A DNA stretch of 64,000 nt from Deroplatys truncata (taxonomy: Eukaryota; Arthropoda; Insecta; Mantodea; Mantidae). The translations under genes were made by a program, and so were the position numbers. Positions 33,785-46,373 of this stretch are shown here, in pieces; within the stretch, counting starts at the first letter, position 1; every line of letters starts with the position of its first letter. The stretch covers positions 111,271,692-111,335,691 of the forward strand of contig CM060978.1 of NCBI GenBank assembly GCA_030765065.1, given 5' to 3'. The notes under the pieces were generated by a model that saw only the letters and a program-made list of their open reading frames with translations, was not told where the DNA came from and did not search any database.

Positions 33785-35140
33785 CTTAGATCTATTGTGA
33801 CGACCAACCCAGGAGGAAGGGAGGAAGTGAAGGAACCACAGGAGGCTACAGTATAGGTATAGGTTATTCAACGGAGGGGCACATCTCGCACACTGCGACC
33901 TACATGGATCTATTGTGACGACCAACCCAGGAGGAAGGGAGGAAGTGAAGGAACCACAGGAGGCTACAGTATAGGTATAGGTTATTCAACGGAGGGGCAC
34001 ATCTCGCACACTGCGACCTACATGGATCTATTGTGACGACCAACCCAGGAGGAAGGGAGGAAGTGAAGGAACCACAGGAGGCTACAGTATAGGTATAGGT
34101 TATTCAACGGAGGGGCACACCTCGCACACTGCGACCTACATAGATCTATTGTGGCTACCACCCCAGGAGGAAGGGAGGAAGTGAAGGAACCACAGGAGGC
34201 TACATTATAGGTATAGGTTATTCAACGGAGGGGCACATCTCGCACACTGCGACCTACATAGATCTATTGTGGCTACCACCCCAGGAGGAAGGGATGAAGT
34301 GAAGGCACCACAGGAGGCTACAGTATAGGTATAGGTTATTCAACGGAGGGGCACACTTCGCACACTGCGACCTACATAGATCTATTGTGACGACCAACCC
34401 AGGAGGAAGGGAGGAAGTGAAGGAACCACAGGAGGCTACATTATAGGTATAGGTTATTCAACGGAGGGGCGCGCCTCGCACACTGCGACCTACATAGATC
34501 TATTGTGACTACCACCCCAGGAGGAAGGGATGAAGTGAAGGAACCACAGGAGGCTACAGTATAGGTATAGGTTATTCAACGGAGGGGCACACCTCGCACA
34601 CTGCGACCTACATAGATCTATTGTGGCTACCACCTCAGGAGGAAGGGAGGAAGTGAAGGAACCACAGGAGGCTACAGTATAGGTATAGGTTATTCAACGG
34701 AGGGGGACACCTCGCACACTGCGACCTACATAGATCTATTGTGACGACCAACCCAGGAGGAAGGGAGGAAGTGAAGGAACCACAGGAGGCTACAGTATAG
34801 GTATAGGTTATTCAACGGAGGGGCACACCTCGCACACTGCGACCTACATAGATCTATTGTGACGACCAACCCAGGAGGAAGGGAGGAAGTGAAGGAACCA
34901 CAGGAGGCTACAGTATAGGTATAGGTTATTCAACGGAGGGGCACACCTCGCACACTGCGACCTACATAGATCTATTGTGACGACCAACCCAGGAGGAAGG
35001 GAGGAAGTGAAGGAACCACAGGAGGCTACATTATAGGTATAGGTTATTCAACGGAGGGGCACACCTCGCACACTGCGACCTACGTAGATCTATTGTGGCT
35101 ACCACCCCAGGAGGAAAGGATGAAGTGAAAGAACCACAGG
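33779..35140 (+). repeat. 118-bp satellite array, right part
   Basis: About 11.5 units in the same orientation as the left part, so the palindrome was inserted into a continuous array. It ends at 35140, where the unit breaks into unrelated sequence. Confidence 0.95.
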
Positions 35141-35144
35141 AGGG

Positions 35145-35517
35145 ACGCCCGGAAGTCTGTAACAGTTCCTGGCTCGAAGATCTGTCCCACTGGTGGAGCT
35201 GCCGTACCCGTCTACCAAGGAGCTCTCGTGTTCACGGGGAGCTCTCTTTCCTTTACGCAAGCATCCGTGTCATTTGTCCGACACTACCATACGGAACGAA
35301 ACCTAGAAGTATATCTGTAAGATGGGAAGGAAACGGGATGAAAGGGAAATGATGGAAAGGAAATCGTGATAGGAAAGAAACAGTTACAGCATTTTCCTAC
35401 CTAGGGAAAACCACGAAAAACCCAAGGCCAGAGTGGGCGGCCGACGGTATTCGAACCCGGAACCTCCCGAATGCGAACCGCACACGTTATCGCAGGGCCA
35501 TTTCGCTTGGTCTGCGG
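35145..35517 (-). repeat. tRNA-derived SINE
   Basis: The minus-strand head ends near 35517. Box-A-like AAATGGCCCTGCGATA is followed by a strong box B, GGTTCGAATACC (complement of about 35447-35458). It then has CCTTGGGTTTTTCGTGGTTT and a TTTCCTTTCC-rich body near 35340-35390, similar to the SINE at 36630. The distal limit is uncertain, and no duplication was found. Confidence 0.65.
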
Positions 35518-36617
35518 CTACTGTAGTAAGTATAGTTTTTTATCTTCTGCTCTGTGTCATTATTATCAGTAAATCTTACGCAAACTATTTTTCTTCCACT
35601 TATTTCTACTTCCTTATTCCGGAAACTAAAGTAAAACATAAAAACTACGAATGTTTAGTGATGTACAGTATATAGTTAAGCAGCTGGTTTATTTGCAGAC
35701 GTAGAATATGGCCGTAGCGTTAAAAGCCATCTGGTTAAACTCACTTTGAGGGCTCCCTAGCGATGCCATGTGTATATACAAGAGTGATGGTGCAGATGTA
35801 AGTGATGTTTTGTTCTCACGTTTCGTTCGTGTTCTGCAACAGATGACATAACATGCAGGATAATGCTTGTAGAGCAAGGCCAAGGTCTTGATCTCGGTAA
35901 GCACGTTTCTCTACGTGTGTATATATATGGACGGTAGCACGAAATCGTGACCGGAAAAATGGCACACGGAGAGCAAATTCGCCAACTGCTGCAGGCACTT
36001 GCTCCGCCAGATCCACTGCACTGATAACCCTGGCGGTTCAGCATTGTTCGGCTCTTTCCTATTCCAGTTAAAGAATTAAACAAACAATTCCACGTGCCTT
36101 CAAGCGCCGGATGAGCTACGGTTCTAACAGCGGCGGTATTCAAATTAATTTTCTTGCGTTGCTGCCCTCGCTGTTCATGTTCTCCCTCCCCCTAAATCAG
36201 CGGTTGTATGCATACACTGGTTCCACTTTCACTTTCTTCTTCATAGGGATCCTACGATCATTCATTATCTGTGCGAAGCCTCAAGCCAATGAAAAATTCT
36301 CTCGTGTTCTATTATTTTGCTTTTTCATTTGATTGTTCGGAAAACGGTTCGATTATTTGGTAAAACCACCCACCTCCTCCCAAATTATAATAAATGAGCA
36401 ACCGGAAATGTTCGATTCTGGATAAACAGCTGATACTTAAGTATACAATGAAACAGTGTCATAAGCGTATTACACACGTGTTACATTTTCACGACAGAAT
36501 GGCCGAACCGATTGTAATAAAACCTGGTATTAATGTACCTCGGGTACCACTTAGAACACAACCTATGTAGGATCTGAATGGGAGCGGGGTCTAATGGGGA
36601 GTAAAATACAAACTCTT
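35518..36617. other. no recognised gene
   Basis: Overlapping minus-strand frames at 35757-36143 and 35816-36016 have protein-like composition but no motif I can place; they may be a decayed transposon. The rest is AT-rich and featureless. Confidence 0.35.
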
Positions 36618-36629
36618 GATTATTTAGTG

Positions 36630-37012
36630 GGCGGCGCCGTGGCCGAGTGGTTAGACCGCTCGCCTCTCACCGAGGCGGCTCGGGTTCAATCCCAGGGACC
36701 CGCATGTAGGATTTGTGGTGGACAAAGCGGCGTCTGGGCGGGTTTTCTCCGGGTTCTCCGGTTTCCCCCGCCATTCATTCCACCAGCTGCTCCATCATCA
36801 CCTTTCCTTTCATCCATTTCACCATCATTTCGTTTCATCCACTTCCTTCCTCCCATACCAGGCATCGGGCTGATCACCCATCCCGGATATTCTATCTGAT
36901 CCATGAGTGTCTGCTCCTCGACGGGCCTCTGACCCCAGGCACCCGCCTGTAAGTCCTGGGGGGGTGTAAATCCTAAATAAGAGGAGGTTAAAGAGAGAAA
37001 GAAGAAGACGAA
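36630..37012 (+). mobile_element. young tRNA-derived SINE with 12-bp duplication
   Basis: The 383-bp element is flanked by the perfect direct repeat GATTATTTAGTG (36618-36629 and 37013-37024). The head has box A GTGGCCGAGTGGTTAGACCG and box B GGTTCAATCCC, like a tRNA-Ser/Leu with a long variable arm. The body has GGCGTCTGGGCGGGTTTTCT and a TTCATCCATTTCACC region. The tail is GAAGAAGACGAA, probably copied from its partner LINE. The intact duplication implies recent insertion. The frames across it are not genes. Confidence 0.9.
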
Positions 37013-37214
37013 GATTATTTAGTGTCTAGAAAACTCCTGAATAGCAAAATTTTGTAAGCATAAGCTTTCCAACAATCTTTGTTATTTACAAAACTTCGAT
37101 AGAATGAATATTTAAAACAAATTTTCGTGTATAGGCATTTCCAATCGCATCAAGTGCATGTAAGCAAGTCACGCGTTTGTGTACTGATAAATCTGTTATT
37201 AGTTTAATTTTTGT

Positions 37215-37720
37215 TATCACCTTAGGAAAGCAGTTCCTAGTATATCATATGACACGTCAGTTCCAATGAAAGAGAAGTTTGGAAGAGTTGAAGAGAGTGA
37301 AAGAGAAAAGGATCCGAGGGTTTAAAGGGAGAGATGGAGTTGCAAGGAAACTGAGAAATTTGTGATCAGAGACAGACAAAATTATCTTCGCATTTAAACA
37401 ATACGCAAGCTGCGGGTTTATTATTGATTTTCGTAGCAACACATGATATAAATTACACATAGTTGTTAGAAGGGAGTGAGGGGGAAAAGAGGGGGAGAGA
37501 GAGACAGAGAGGTATAAAGAGAGAGAGACGGGAAAGCGGCAGAGAGAGGGAGAGAAATACACAGAAGAATCTCCTTCACATTTAATGAAATTAGGCGAGC
37601 AGAACTCTGTATTAACTACAGCCGATAATTATTTCTGTGGAGCAAATTAACGTAGCATTTGGTTAAATACTCAAGTAATGTTACTGCGGATTGTATAGAA
37701 TTTGTCAGTGTACTGAATTT
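37215..37720. repeat. purine-rich dispersed repeat, second copy
   Basis: Related to 13270-14030: shared CAAGCTGCGGGTTTATT, GAGCAGAACTCTGTATTAAC, and downstream GTTAAATACTCAAGTAATGT. It lacks the module inserted at 13774-13935 in the other copy. Confidence 0.7.
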
Positions 37721-37961
37721 TTAAAATAGGAGAGTATAAACATTAAATTTTACAAATTTAGTTTGCAGTTAAAGAATAATCAGGATAATTATAATCTGAT
37801 GGGTATTCGGTTATCGCCAAGGAGAACCTTCAACGTCAATTAAGCCGATGGGTGCCCGCGTGTTGTAAAACTAAAACGAAGCTTATTGACTCAGCTTGTA
37901 TCATATATTCCTAAACATGGGTTCAATCAAAGGAGTTTCTCTGGGTCGACACGTAAGTAAT

Positions 37962-38676
37962 CTTTACTTTCTCTACTACTTGCCTATACTATGTAGAGGT
38001 AGTATTGCATTCCATCCAACAATACGATAGCGAAATTTCACAGGACATACGCGCTTTGAAGCTCTCTGAATAAAAAAAAAAGGAAGAAGTACTTTAAAAA
38101 AAACGTGAATTTAAGTTCACAATATTTCATGGTTGCGACGCAAAGATTTTAAAGAAAATCCTCTACACCAAACTACCCTTTGTATGGAAAACATTTGATT
38201 ATGTTTGAATTTCACAAAAATGGCTATAAGGATTTTGATTAAAATACCATCGATTTGAGATATTTGCATGACAAATAAAATGTACAGCTTAGGTTTTTCT
38301 GCGAATAGCCCCTGGAATCATCTTCATTCTGAGTGAATTGAGTGTGTCTTGTAAGTTAAAGATAAACATAAATTACTGCACAAAAAAATGTACCGCTTGT
38401 TAAAACACACAATTTATGTTAAATAAATTGTTGTGGAATTAACCATTTCCAAGATATTCCTTATTATTGGTTTCAACTGTAAAATACTTTGTGCTTTAAC
38501 AAACAGCTAAGTCGCTATTCGTTTTTTTCTTTTCTTTTCACGTTCTCTATCACATACATGGTAGGTAGAGAAGGTTTTGCCTTCCATCCAAAAATTCAAC
38601 AACGAGATTTCACCAGAGATACATGTTTTGAGGCCCCCTGAATACAAATAAAGCATTTTAGAAACATGTCCGTGTA

Positions 38677-38746
<70 letters not shown>

Positions 38747-39697
38747 TTGTCTGAGTGTCTGTGAACTGAAAAACGAAAAGTGGAATAAACACCAAATTTG
38801 GTATTTGAATTCAGTATCATCCAAGCATTCGACACAAGAGTTTCAAGAAAATATTCCATCCCAACTACCCTTTACATGGAACATTTTTCGAACATTTTAA
38901 TTTTAAAAAAATGGCCATAACTCTATCTATATTAAAGATATTTATATGACAAATAAAATGTAGATGTTGAATTTTCAGGGAATTACTTTTGGAAGTCCTC
39001 TTCATTCAGAAGGAATTTTGTATAACCTTTTATAACTGGTAAACGTTGAGCGATAGACTAAAACGTACTACACAAAAATGCAGATCTCTTTAAAACACAC
39101 AATTTATTTTGAAGACTTTTTTGTGGCATAAGCCATTTCCGAGGTATGCGTTATTAGTCGTTCTAATTGTTCGCTACTTGGCCATTCCTTTAAAGTCCTG
39201 TCGACATTCAGTTGTTTGTCGCGATGGCTTGGGTACAGTATGGGATTTTAAGGCCAGCATATAGCGTCCAGTTTCTAAACATTTGACTATCACTGTTCCC
39301 TTTGTGCCTATAACGAAATGTATAATGTAGCTATTTCTGTAAAGATTTATTTCGATTAAAATGTAGAAAAGGCAAAAATAAGCTTTGGTAAGCGTAGTTT
39401 GTATAAACACCATTAAACATAGAGGGCAGAGAAAGTCATGTGAATTTATCCATCATATTTTTTCCTGTCGTGGTCATGCAAAGAGAACGGAATTTCAAAG
39501 CCATCTATAGTGACTATCGCTTAAGAGACAGCCCACTAGTACCCTCTAGCTTAAGGCCAGGGTATTCCATTTGTACCTACAACGAAATGTATAATAAAAT
39601 CATTTCTACAAGTGAGTATCTCGATTAAGCTTTTGTAAGAATTTGTTGCAGAAGAATGGATACAGAAAGTCATTTGAATCTAACGCATCAGATGTTT
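37962..39697 (-). repeat. L/R repeat cluster, reverse orientation
   Basis: Three pieces: an incomplete copy at 37962-38515, a full copy at about 38545-39465 ending GAGAAAGTCATGTGAATTTA, and an L-module piece at about 39466-39697 ending AGAAAGTCATTTGAATCTAA. The middle copy carries a long (TG)n(AG)n microsatellite. Confidence 0.75.
38678..38744 (+). repeat. (TG)n(AG)n compound microsatellite
   Basis: TG repeats to about 38712, then AG repeats to 38744, at the position where the L/R repeat normally has a short CA run. Confidence 0.95.
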
Positions 39698-40097
39698 AAT
39701 TTGCTGAAATAAGAAAAATTATAAAAAATTTCGGCCAAAGTCAGGCAAATTTAGACACTGTCACCACCAATGAAACCTTGCTGCATTACGAGAAGTAATG
39801 TTCTATTAAATAAATAGAACTATAACATTATTTTATCTAATATTAGAGGTAAAATGGCATACTGTAATACAGACTGCTGAAGTTCAATACTTCGGACTGA
39901 TATTCAACCTCTAAAGCAGTATTTCCAAAGAGGAAGTACTAAATAACTGATTCTAAGTGCATTCATTAATTCTCCCCCCCCCACCTCCACTCATGCAGCC
40001 CTCATAGGTGTGCTATAAATATACTGATTTACTTTAGGGGCCTGTACACAAGCACGTAAGGACTATCCATACCTACTGTATAAAAAGAAAAATATTC
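39698..40097. other. no recognised feature
   Basis: Unique AT-rich sequence with a C-run near 39975; nothing supported. Confidence 0.5.
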
Positions 40098-42290
40098 TGG
40101 TGTGGTTTTCGCATGACCTTCTCTATTCACTCCTCTACAAACTTTCTTTCAAATCTTATTATTCTAGCTATTTCTAGATTCTAATTGAGGTAACTTTCAG
40201 TTCACATTTACACTTTTCATTGCAGGATACAGTAAATAAAGCGATGTCAGATTTTTGCATGTTGCTAAGTGATAGCTTTGAAATTCGTGTTTTTCGCGTG
40301 ATCACGAGAAAAAAATCTGAGTGTTACATTCAATTGATTACCTACTATCGTTTATTTTTGTATAACTTCCTTAAACTATTCTTATTTCTCTATCCACTCA
40401 ATATTAATCGTGATAAATCTTTGCAGAAATAGTTTCATCACACATTTCGTTATAGGTACAGGATAGACGACAGCCAGATGTTTAAAAGCGGACCGCTGCA
40501 TACTGGTCTAGAAATTCCATACTTTTTCCATGACATGGCGAGAATCAACTGAATAGCAATAGTACTTTAAAAATCTGATATGTTACACTCACATGATTTT
40601 CTCAGCTCTTGTATAAACTATTTTTACAAAAGCTTATTCTCCATATGCTTCATGTTAATCGAGATATCGAGATGTTAATCTTATTGCTAATTTACTTGTA
40701 GATGCAAGGGGAATTGCTAGGCTTGAAGCGATAGTCAAATATTTTAAGAGGTGCTTGCTATGTGGAGTGTTCCATTTTATTTGCATTACCAGGACAAAAA
40801 AATGAATAACGAATTTGAGAAAAAGTATCACTATTGGAAAATTTAAGGGAATAACATGCCATATCTCGAAAATGCTTCACTCAACAACAAAAAATGTATA
40901 TAACATAAATTGTGTAGTTTAATGCGATCTACATTTTTTGTGTTGTAAAATTTTGTCTGTCTCTTATAGTTTACCAGTTATGCAAAAGTCGTTCACAATG
41001 AAGAATACTTTTGGAGACATTCCCAGAAAATTCGAGGTATACATTTCATTTGTCGTGAAAATATCTTAAACATATGATATTCTAATCAAAATCGTTAGAG
41101 CCATTTTTGAGAAAATTACAATTTTCGAAAAATGTTCCATGTAAAGGGTAGTCTGGGGTGGGGGGATTTTCTTAAAAACCTTCGTGTCGTATCTCTGGAA
41201 GATACTGAACCTAAATACCAAGTTTGGTGTTTATCCGACTGTTCGTTTATGAGTTATGCTGTTCACAGGCACACACACGGACATGTTTCCAAAAATGCTT
41301 TTTTTTGATTCAGGGGTCTCAAAACATATATTTTCGGTGAAATCTCGGTATCGAATTTTTGGGTGGAATACAATACTTCCACTACTTACTATACGTAGTA
41401 GAGAAAGTAAAAATGACGAAGTATTAACAAATTCAAACCAATAATAACAGATATCGTGAAATGGCTAATGACACAAAAACGTTATTTTAAAAACTTATAA
41501 GTTTAAAAGAGGTCTAGATTCTTTGTGTAATACGTTTTAGTCTCTCTCTTATGGTTTACCAGTTACACAAAGTTAGTCACAATTTCTTCCGACTGAAGAG
41601 GCCTTCACAGGCTATTCTCAGAAAATTCAAGATAAGTATACATTTTATATCCTGAATATACGGTATTTTAATGAAAGTCACTAGAGCTCTTTTTGAGAAA
41701 ATGGATTTCGAAATATCAAACCAATAATAAGGAATATCTCGCATACGGTTACCTGAAAAAAATGATGTAAATAATAAAAAATAGTTTAACAGTAATTATG
41801 TGCTTAAACGATATGTAGATCTAGTTATATAGTTAAGACTTTCTCTATTTCTTGCCGTTTACTAATTATATACAAAACCATTCGGAAATGAAGAGGGCCG
41901 CAGAGACTATTTTCCAAAACATTCAACATATGCATTTAATTTGTCATGCAAATAACCTAAACATGATATTTTAATCAAAATCGTTAGAAACGTTTTGAGA
42001 AAACCTGAAGTTACGAACATTTTTCAATATAAACGGTAGTTTGGTGAGGGGGGAGTTTATTGCAAATCTTCGTGTCGCATCCTTGGAAGTTGCTGTTCAC
42101 AGACAGGCACACACACACACACACATGTTTTTATTTTGTTTTTTGTTTTGTTGCTTTTTTTTCTTTCTTCTTTTTTTAATTCAGGGATTCTCAAAAACTG
42201 TATTTCCTGTAAAATTTCGATATCGAATTTTGGGTGGAATGCAACACTTTCTCTATTTACTGTAGGTAAGTAGAAGAGAAAGTAAAAATT
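40098..42290 (+). repeat. L/R repeat cluster, L, L-R-R'-R''
   Basis: Truncated L starts at about 40105-40200 and 40308-40565 precede a full L-R copy (40566-41413). Two further diverged R modules follow, the first starting after AGTAAAAA at 41414 and the second near 41714. The last ends GAAGAGAAAGTAAAAATTG at about 42290. The joints again fall at A-runs. Confidence 0.75.
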
Positions 42291-43205
42291 GAAACCAAAT
42301 CTGACATGAAGATTATATTGACTTGGCGAATATATCCTAACAAGAAAGCTGCTGCTTCTATTAAGTCATTTGTTTCTTCTATTCACTGTGCTACTCTTTT
42401 GATTTTTTCCCCTCGGGTAATGTTCTTTCTCTACTTTTTTTTTCTTTCTTTCTACCTAATTCCCCTTTTCCATCCTGTGTTTATCTTCCTTGTTTTCCGG
42501 TTTCCCCTCGCTGTCAGTATAGCTGCTGGTATTATATAATTACAAGGAAGCGCATCAACAAGAACCATTTCTGTATTACAGCCACAAGAATGTGAACTGG
42601 TTTCACAAGACAGTTCCTCTGCCAGAACTACATCCAGTTTTTTCTCGAAAACAGGTTCCCCATTCAGGTAAATCGAATGCTGGGCATAAGCCATTATGGA
42701 ACTGTCGAAAATAACAACAAAAAGTGTTTGTGCACTCTCTGGTAATCGCGTCTTGGAGGTCTAGATCTCGACGGTAAGCTTCAGTACGGTGTCGTGTCAT
42801 ATGGCAGTTCTCTGCATCAACTCTGCAGTGTTGCGGGATTTTGATGAGAATTGGAGAGAAAATCTTCTGAACAGCGACGAGTGGCTTTTCCTTGAGGGAC
42901 AGACTAGATCGATGTTTGCTCTTTTTAATTTTTACTGGCTTTCTATGAAAGCGGTAGGGAGAAAACACAGATTATACCAATAAATAAAGGAGTTAAACAA
43001 GGGTGTTCATCATCACCCACGCTTATTAATATAAAGCATGTATCAAAAGTCAACGGCAGAACTTCAAGAATGAATCCCTCGTATAGAGAGAAGAATAAAA
43101 GTTTATAACCTCATGAGCCCGGAAATGCATAATTATACCTTATTCAAACTATTAGGTGCAGGGTTCGCTGTGCGTCTGTAACGGCAGCTGGAACACTCAT
43201 CTGAA
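42291..43205. other. no recognised gene
   Basis: Overlapping minus-strand frames at 42452-42694 and 42603-42968 have mixed composition and no motif. T-rich tracts lie near 42420-42470. No support for a gene. Confidence 0.35.
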
Positions 43206-43211
43206 ACGATA

Positions 43212-43545
43212 ATGTACACCAACGAAGAGCTTGCGAGCGTCCATTATATGTATGGTTTGGTGGATCACAATGCATTGTAGGCGCGTCGTTTCTATCAGCA
43301 ACGCTACCCATGTGCCGGACCGAAAAAACATTTGAGGAAACCCATGGCCGCCTCTGTAAACATGGGAGTTTCGCAAGTCCACTAGGCAACGGAGGACGAC
43401 CAAGGTCATCCCTAAGGAGAAGGAAGAAGCTATACTGAACGCTGTGGATACCAGGCCTGGAACCAGCACTAGACAGTAGAAGGCAGGCTTGCAGAGGTAT
43501 ATGCCGCACACGACGATCTGGAGGCTGTGTGGCAGTAATTTGTAT
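43212..43545 (+). pseudogene. DUF4817-type transposase, N-terminal fragment
   Basis: From the ATG at 43212 the frame begins MYTNEELASVHYMYGLVDHN, the typical DUF4817 opening found in arthropod Tc1/mariner-like transposases. After an in-frame stop it continues with RFYQQRYP, FEETHGRLCKHGSF and GNGGRPRSS. A frameshift then leads to EEEAILNAVDTRPGTSTR and TTIWRL, the second helix-turn-helix. Stops and frameshifts make it a pseudogene. The family continues after two insertions, at 44585-44649 and 46374-46580. The central catalytic part is missing. Confidence 0.8.
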
Positions 43546-43898
43546 CACAATAATGTAAATGCCAGAGTGATTGTAGTGTAAATAAGCATTATTGTATGAC
43601 ATTGATTTGAGATGTTTGTTAATTATAAGCATTGTTAGGAAATAAGTTTACACGGTCTCACTGAAACTGACAATAAGAGCGGGCAACAATGAGCGAGGGG
43701 GTGAGTTGTTTATCAATTAGAAGAGGCAAGCAAATGACGTCAGATTGGCGCGCTTTTCTTATAAATGGCGGGAATTTCTTCCCTAGAGCATATGTATTCG
43801 TAATTTTGATTGGATATAAAAATAGACGCTAATGTTGGCGCGTTTTATTAACCAATAGCAGCTCGGTTATAATCTTTAGGCATATTGGGGTGTGGGAG

Positions 43899-43907
43899 TA
43901 TAAAAAG
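43899..43907 (+). promoter_or_regulatory. TATA box of the LTR
   Basis: TATAAAAAG, about 30 bp upstream of CAGTTCAAC. Confidence 0.55.
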
Positions 43908-43935
43908 CTAAAGCCAGAGGCAAGTATTGTCCAGT

Positions 43936-44050
43936 TCAACAAAATCATCCACGCGTTACACGTCGCTGAGTCCAACAGAATCATTCAGAAGTTAAACGTC
44001 GCTTAGTTCGTCAGAATCGTTCGCGGGTTACACGTCGCACAGTTCTACAA
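43936..44050 (+). repeat. 36-bp tandem repeats in LTR leader
   Basis: Three and a half units of about 36 bp, each with a CAACAAAATC-like start and GTTACACGTCGC core, lie just downstream of the predicted start site. Confidence 0.75.
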
Positions 44051-44237
44051 AATCTCTCGCGTCGTAAAGTTGAAGTACGCGAATTAATAATGTGCAGTAA
44101 ATAAGTTATTATAGTAACAGAAAATATAATAGTTTCAGTCTGGCGTGTATCAAGAGTCAATATGTGAACTTAATTAATTGTGACGGTAATAAAAGTGTAA
44201 AAACAAATTCTTTTATCAGTGTTATCTTTGAGTAACA

Positions 44238-44584
44238 ACTTCTTTCCGTTTACACACCCTGTTCAAGAGATGTGCTCGACCGAGAAACAATAGCTAGCCG
44301 GAGGACAATGAACCCAACATTTAAAGTAGTAAAACAATAACAGGCGCTCAGAAATAAGATAACACGAAGTGACCGCGACAAATTGGATCCCATACGTGGT
44401 GCAGATAAACATGAAGCATCTTCCAACTGCTAACAAATATACTACTTCAGCTGTTACGAGAAAATGTGTTGTTTCCGTATCATCTGCAGCCTTGTCCCCG
44501 GCGGATTATCCTGCAAAAGCAACGTTCTGCCAGCAGGCACCTGAATACATATTTTCCTAAGCGCTAGAAAGGTAGAAGTGAACC
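44238..44584. other. no recognised feature
   Basis: Sequence between the LTR and the next transposase piece. It may be remains of the missing middle of the DUF4817 transposase, but no motif is readable. Confidence 0.35.
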
Positions 44585-44649
44585 GATTACTTGGCCACCA
44601 CTCTCTCCTGATTTGGTGGCCCATGAAATTTTACCTGCGAGGACACATA
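44585..44649 (+). pseudogene. DUF4817-type transposase, catalytic C-terminal fragment
   Basis: WPPLSPDL is followed, after a one-base shift, by KFYLRGHI. This corresponds to the family's SPDL...FFLWGHI segment around the last catalytic residue. The frame is cut at 44650 by a DNA element and resumes at 46374. Confidence 0.7.
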
Positions 44650-45858
44650 GGGTGGTATTCATAGTCGATTTTGGTCCGAACCAACTTGCTGCTTCCGGTG
44701 GATTTACAGCGGACCATCGATTTTCTTATTCACAGACCGGGACTTGCATTGGTCCGGGGTTCAAACGCCTTGGTCCGGATCAAATTTTGGTCTACCTCAG
44801 AGGGATAGATCAAAGGCAGATCATATTTACAAAATGGATGACTTTGGAGTGATGGGCATGGCTGCTGTGAGTAGAATTCGGAAATGAGACAGTGCAGTAA
44901 AACTATCTACCAAAATTAGGCATAATTGGAAAGTATGACGACCTAAATTTTAAAACAAATACAGTTTTAGTAAAGCAAAAGTTAGAAGGCTTATAAAACT
45001 GGTTCATCTTAACCTATATGACAGAGACGTAACCCAGGCTTGAGTATCTCAATTGATACGCAAATACTAATAGCACTTCTGTATTATGCAAGAGGAGGGT
45101 ACCATGAAAACACTACTAACCTTAATATGGTGTCAGTAAGCCGCATTATACCTAATGTCTCATGTGCCATTGCTAGACTTCCCTTCCTTAAACCGGGATT
45201 ACGATGCACTTTTGTAACATGACGGGATGTAATGCGAAGTTAAGAAATCCTGCTACAGTAAATGTTAATTAGGATGCACTTAACGTAACGGGAATGAATC
45301 TTGATTGTTCTTTTATTACTTCATGCTACCGCTTCACGCCGATTGCTATGCGACATTAAATTTCCTGTAACCGGAGGGAAAAGTTCGACACTGCCAAATT
45401 CTTAAGTTAAGTCGTGTTAAATTAAGCCACGTTAAAACAATCCTAAATAGCTCCATTTAATACATTGTGTAAAACCTTCACGTTACGTCGCGTTGAGTTA
45501 AGTCACTTAGGTTAAGTTTAAAGTAATTCAGGCTTTGCTTATGTTTTCCCGGCGAGGAGAGGCGGATTACAACTCCCGGAAGTTTACGATATATCAGGAT
45601 TTCCTCAGGTAACTTTCCGTATAATTACTACCACACTATATTTAATTATTTTGTTAAGATCCAGGATGAGATACATTTTAATAACAGCAAATGTTACTTG
45701 TTATTTAAATTCGGTTTCATTCTGTAATTTTAGGGTTAAAAGTTAATATTCCAGCAAGGTAAATTCTTGTTGAAATGATTAACAATGCCATGAAACTGTG
45801 TATCTAGTGAATAAGAACGTTTCCAAAAAGGGAGGGGTGGCAATAGGTTAGAACTATG

Positions 45859-45934
<76 letters not shown>

Positions 45935-46373
45935 CTCCCTCCATACTGCCTCCTTTTTTCCTTTTTTTTGGCGTTTGCATTTCTCGAAACCGATTTGTTT
46001 TCAATAATATCCACCATTTTTTGTATTAAGGAAAACAGGCATTTTCGTCCTCCACCGTTTTAGTGCAAGTTTTTTGGTTATCTCCATTTTTTGCTGCGGG
46101 TGAGGAATGAGCACTGAACCGATGAAAAAACAGCTGTGTAACGACAATAGAAAGTTATAAACTAGGGAGCAACAGTGGTTAGTTTTCTGCTCTGTGGAAG
46201 TCGCGCATTCGCAGAACTACCTTAATTCGTCGTATAACATTTTCTCCTTGTCACGGCCTTTCTTGTCCCAGACTTTTTATTGTTTATGAATGTCAAAAAC
46301 TTGGTCGCCCTTTGGTCCGGACCAAATGAGTCGGGAGATAGTCCAGACCAACGTGAAATTTATGAATACGGCC
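44650..46373. mobile_element. 1.7-kb DNA transposon candidate with GGGNNGTATTCATA ends
   Basis: The left end GGGTGGTATTCATA and the complement of the right end (GGCCGTATTCATAAATTTCA) match, followed on both sides by TTGGTCYG phrases. Insertion is confirmed because the DUF4817 reading frame stops at 44649 (GHI) and resumes at 46374 (VYSTPVAEMR). The GGGCCGTATTCATA type of end is reminiscent of PIF/Harbinger-type elements. No transposase was found, so it would be non-autonomous. No clear duplication. Confidence 0.65.
45863..45930 (+). repeat. (CT)n(TA)n compound microsatellite
   Basis: CT repeats to about 45894 followed by TA repeats to 45930, inside the DNA element. Confidence 0.95.

Larger units (their letters stand above)
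43633..44237 (+). mobile_element. probable solo LTR (605 bp)
   Basis: It starts TGTTAGGAAATAAG and ends GAGTAACA, with TGTTA/TAACA inverted ends. A TATA box (TATAAAAAG at 43899) is followed about 30 bp later by CAGTTCAACA, an initiator-like site, and AATAAA lies at 44188. This promoter-to-poly(A) order fits an LTR. No target duplication or primer-binding site could be confirmed, so it may be a truncated element's LTR; the family is not known. Confidence 0.6.

Noticed and set aside
17503..35140. Satellite arrays as terminal repeats of the element
   Set aside because: They are in direct, not inverted, orientation, and the 6-bp duplication lies inside satellite units, so they are the target.
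36594..36952. Frames of 70-100 codons over the SINE
   Set aside because: Explained by the SINE body; not shared with other copies as protein.
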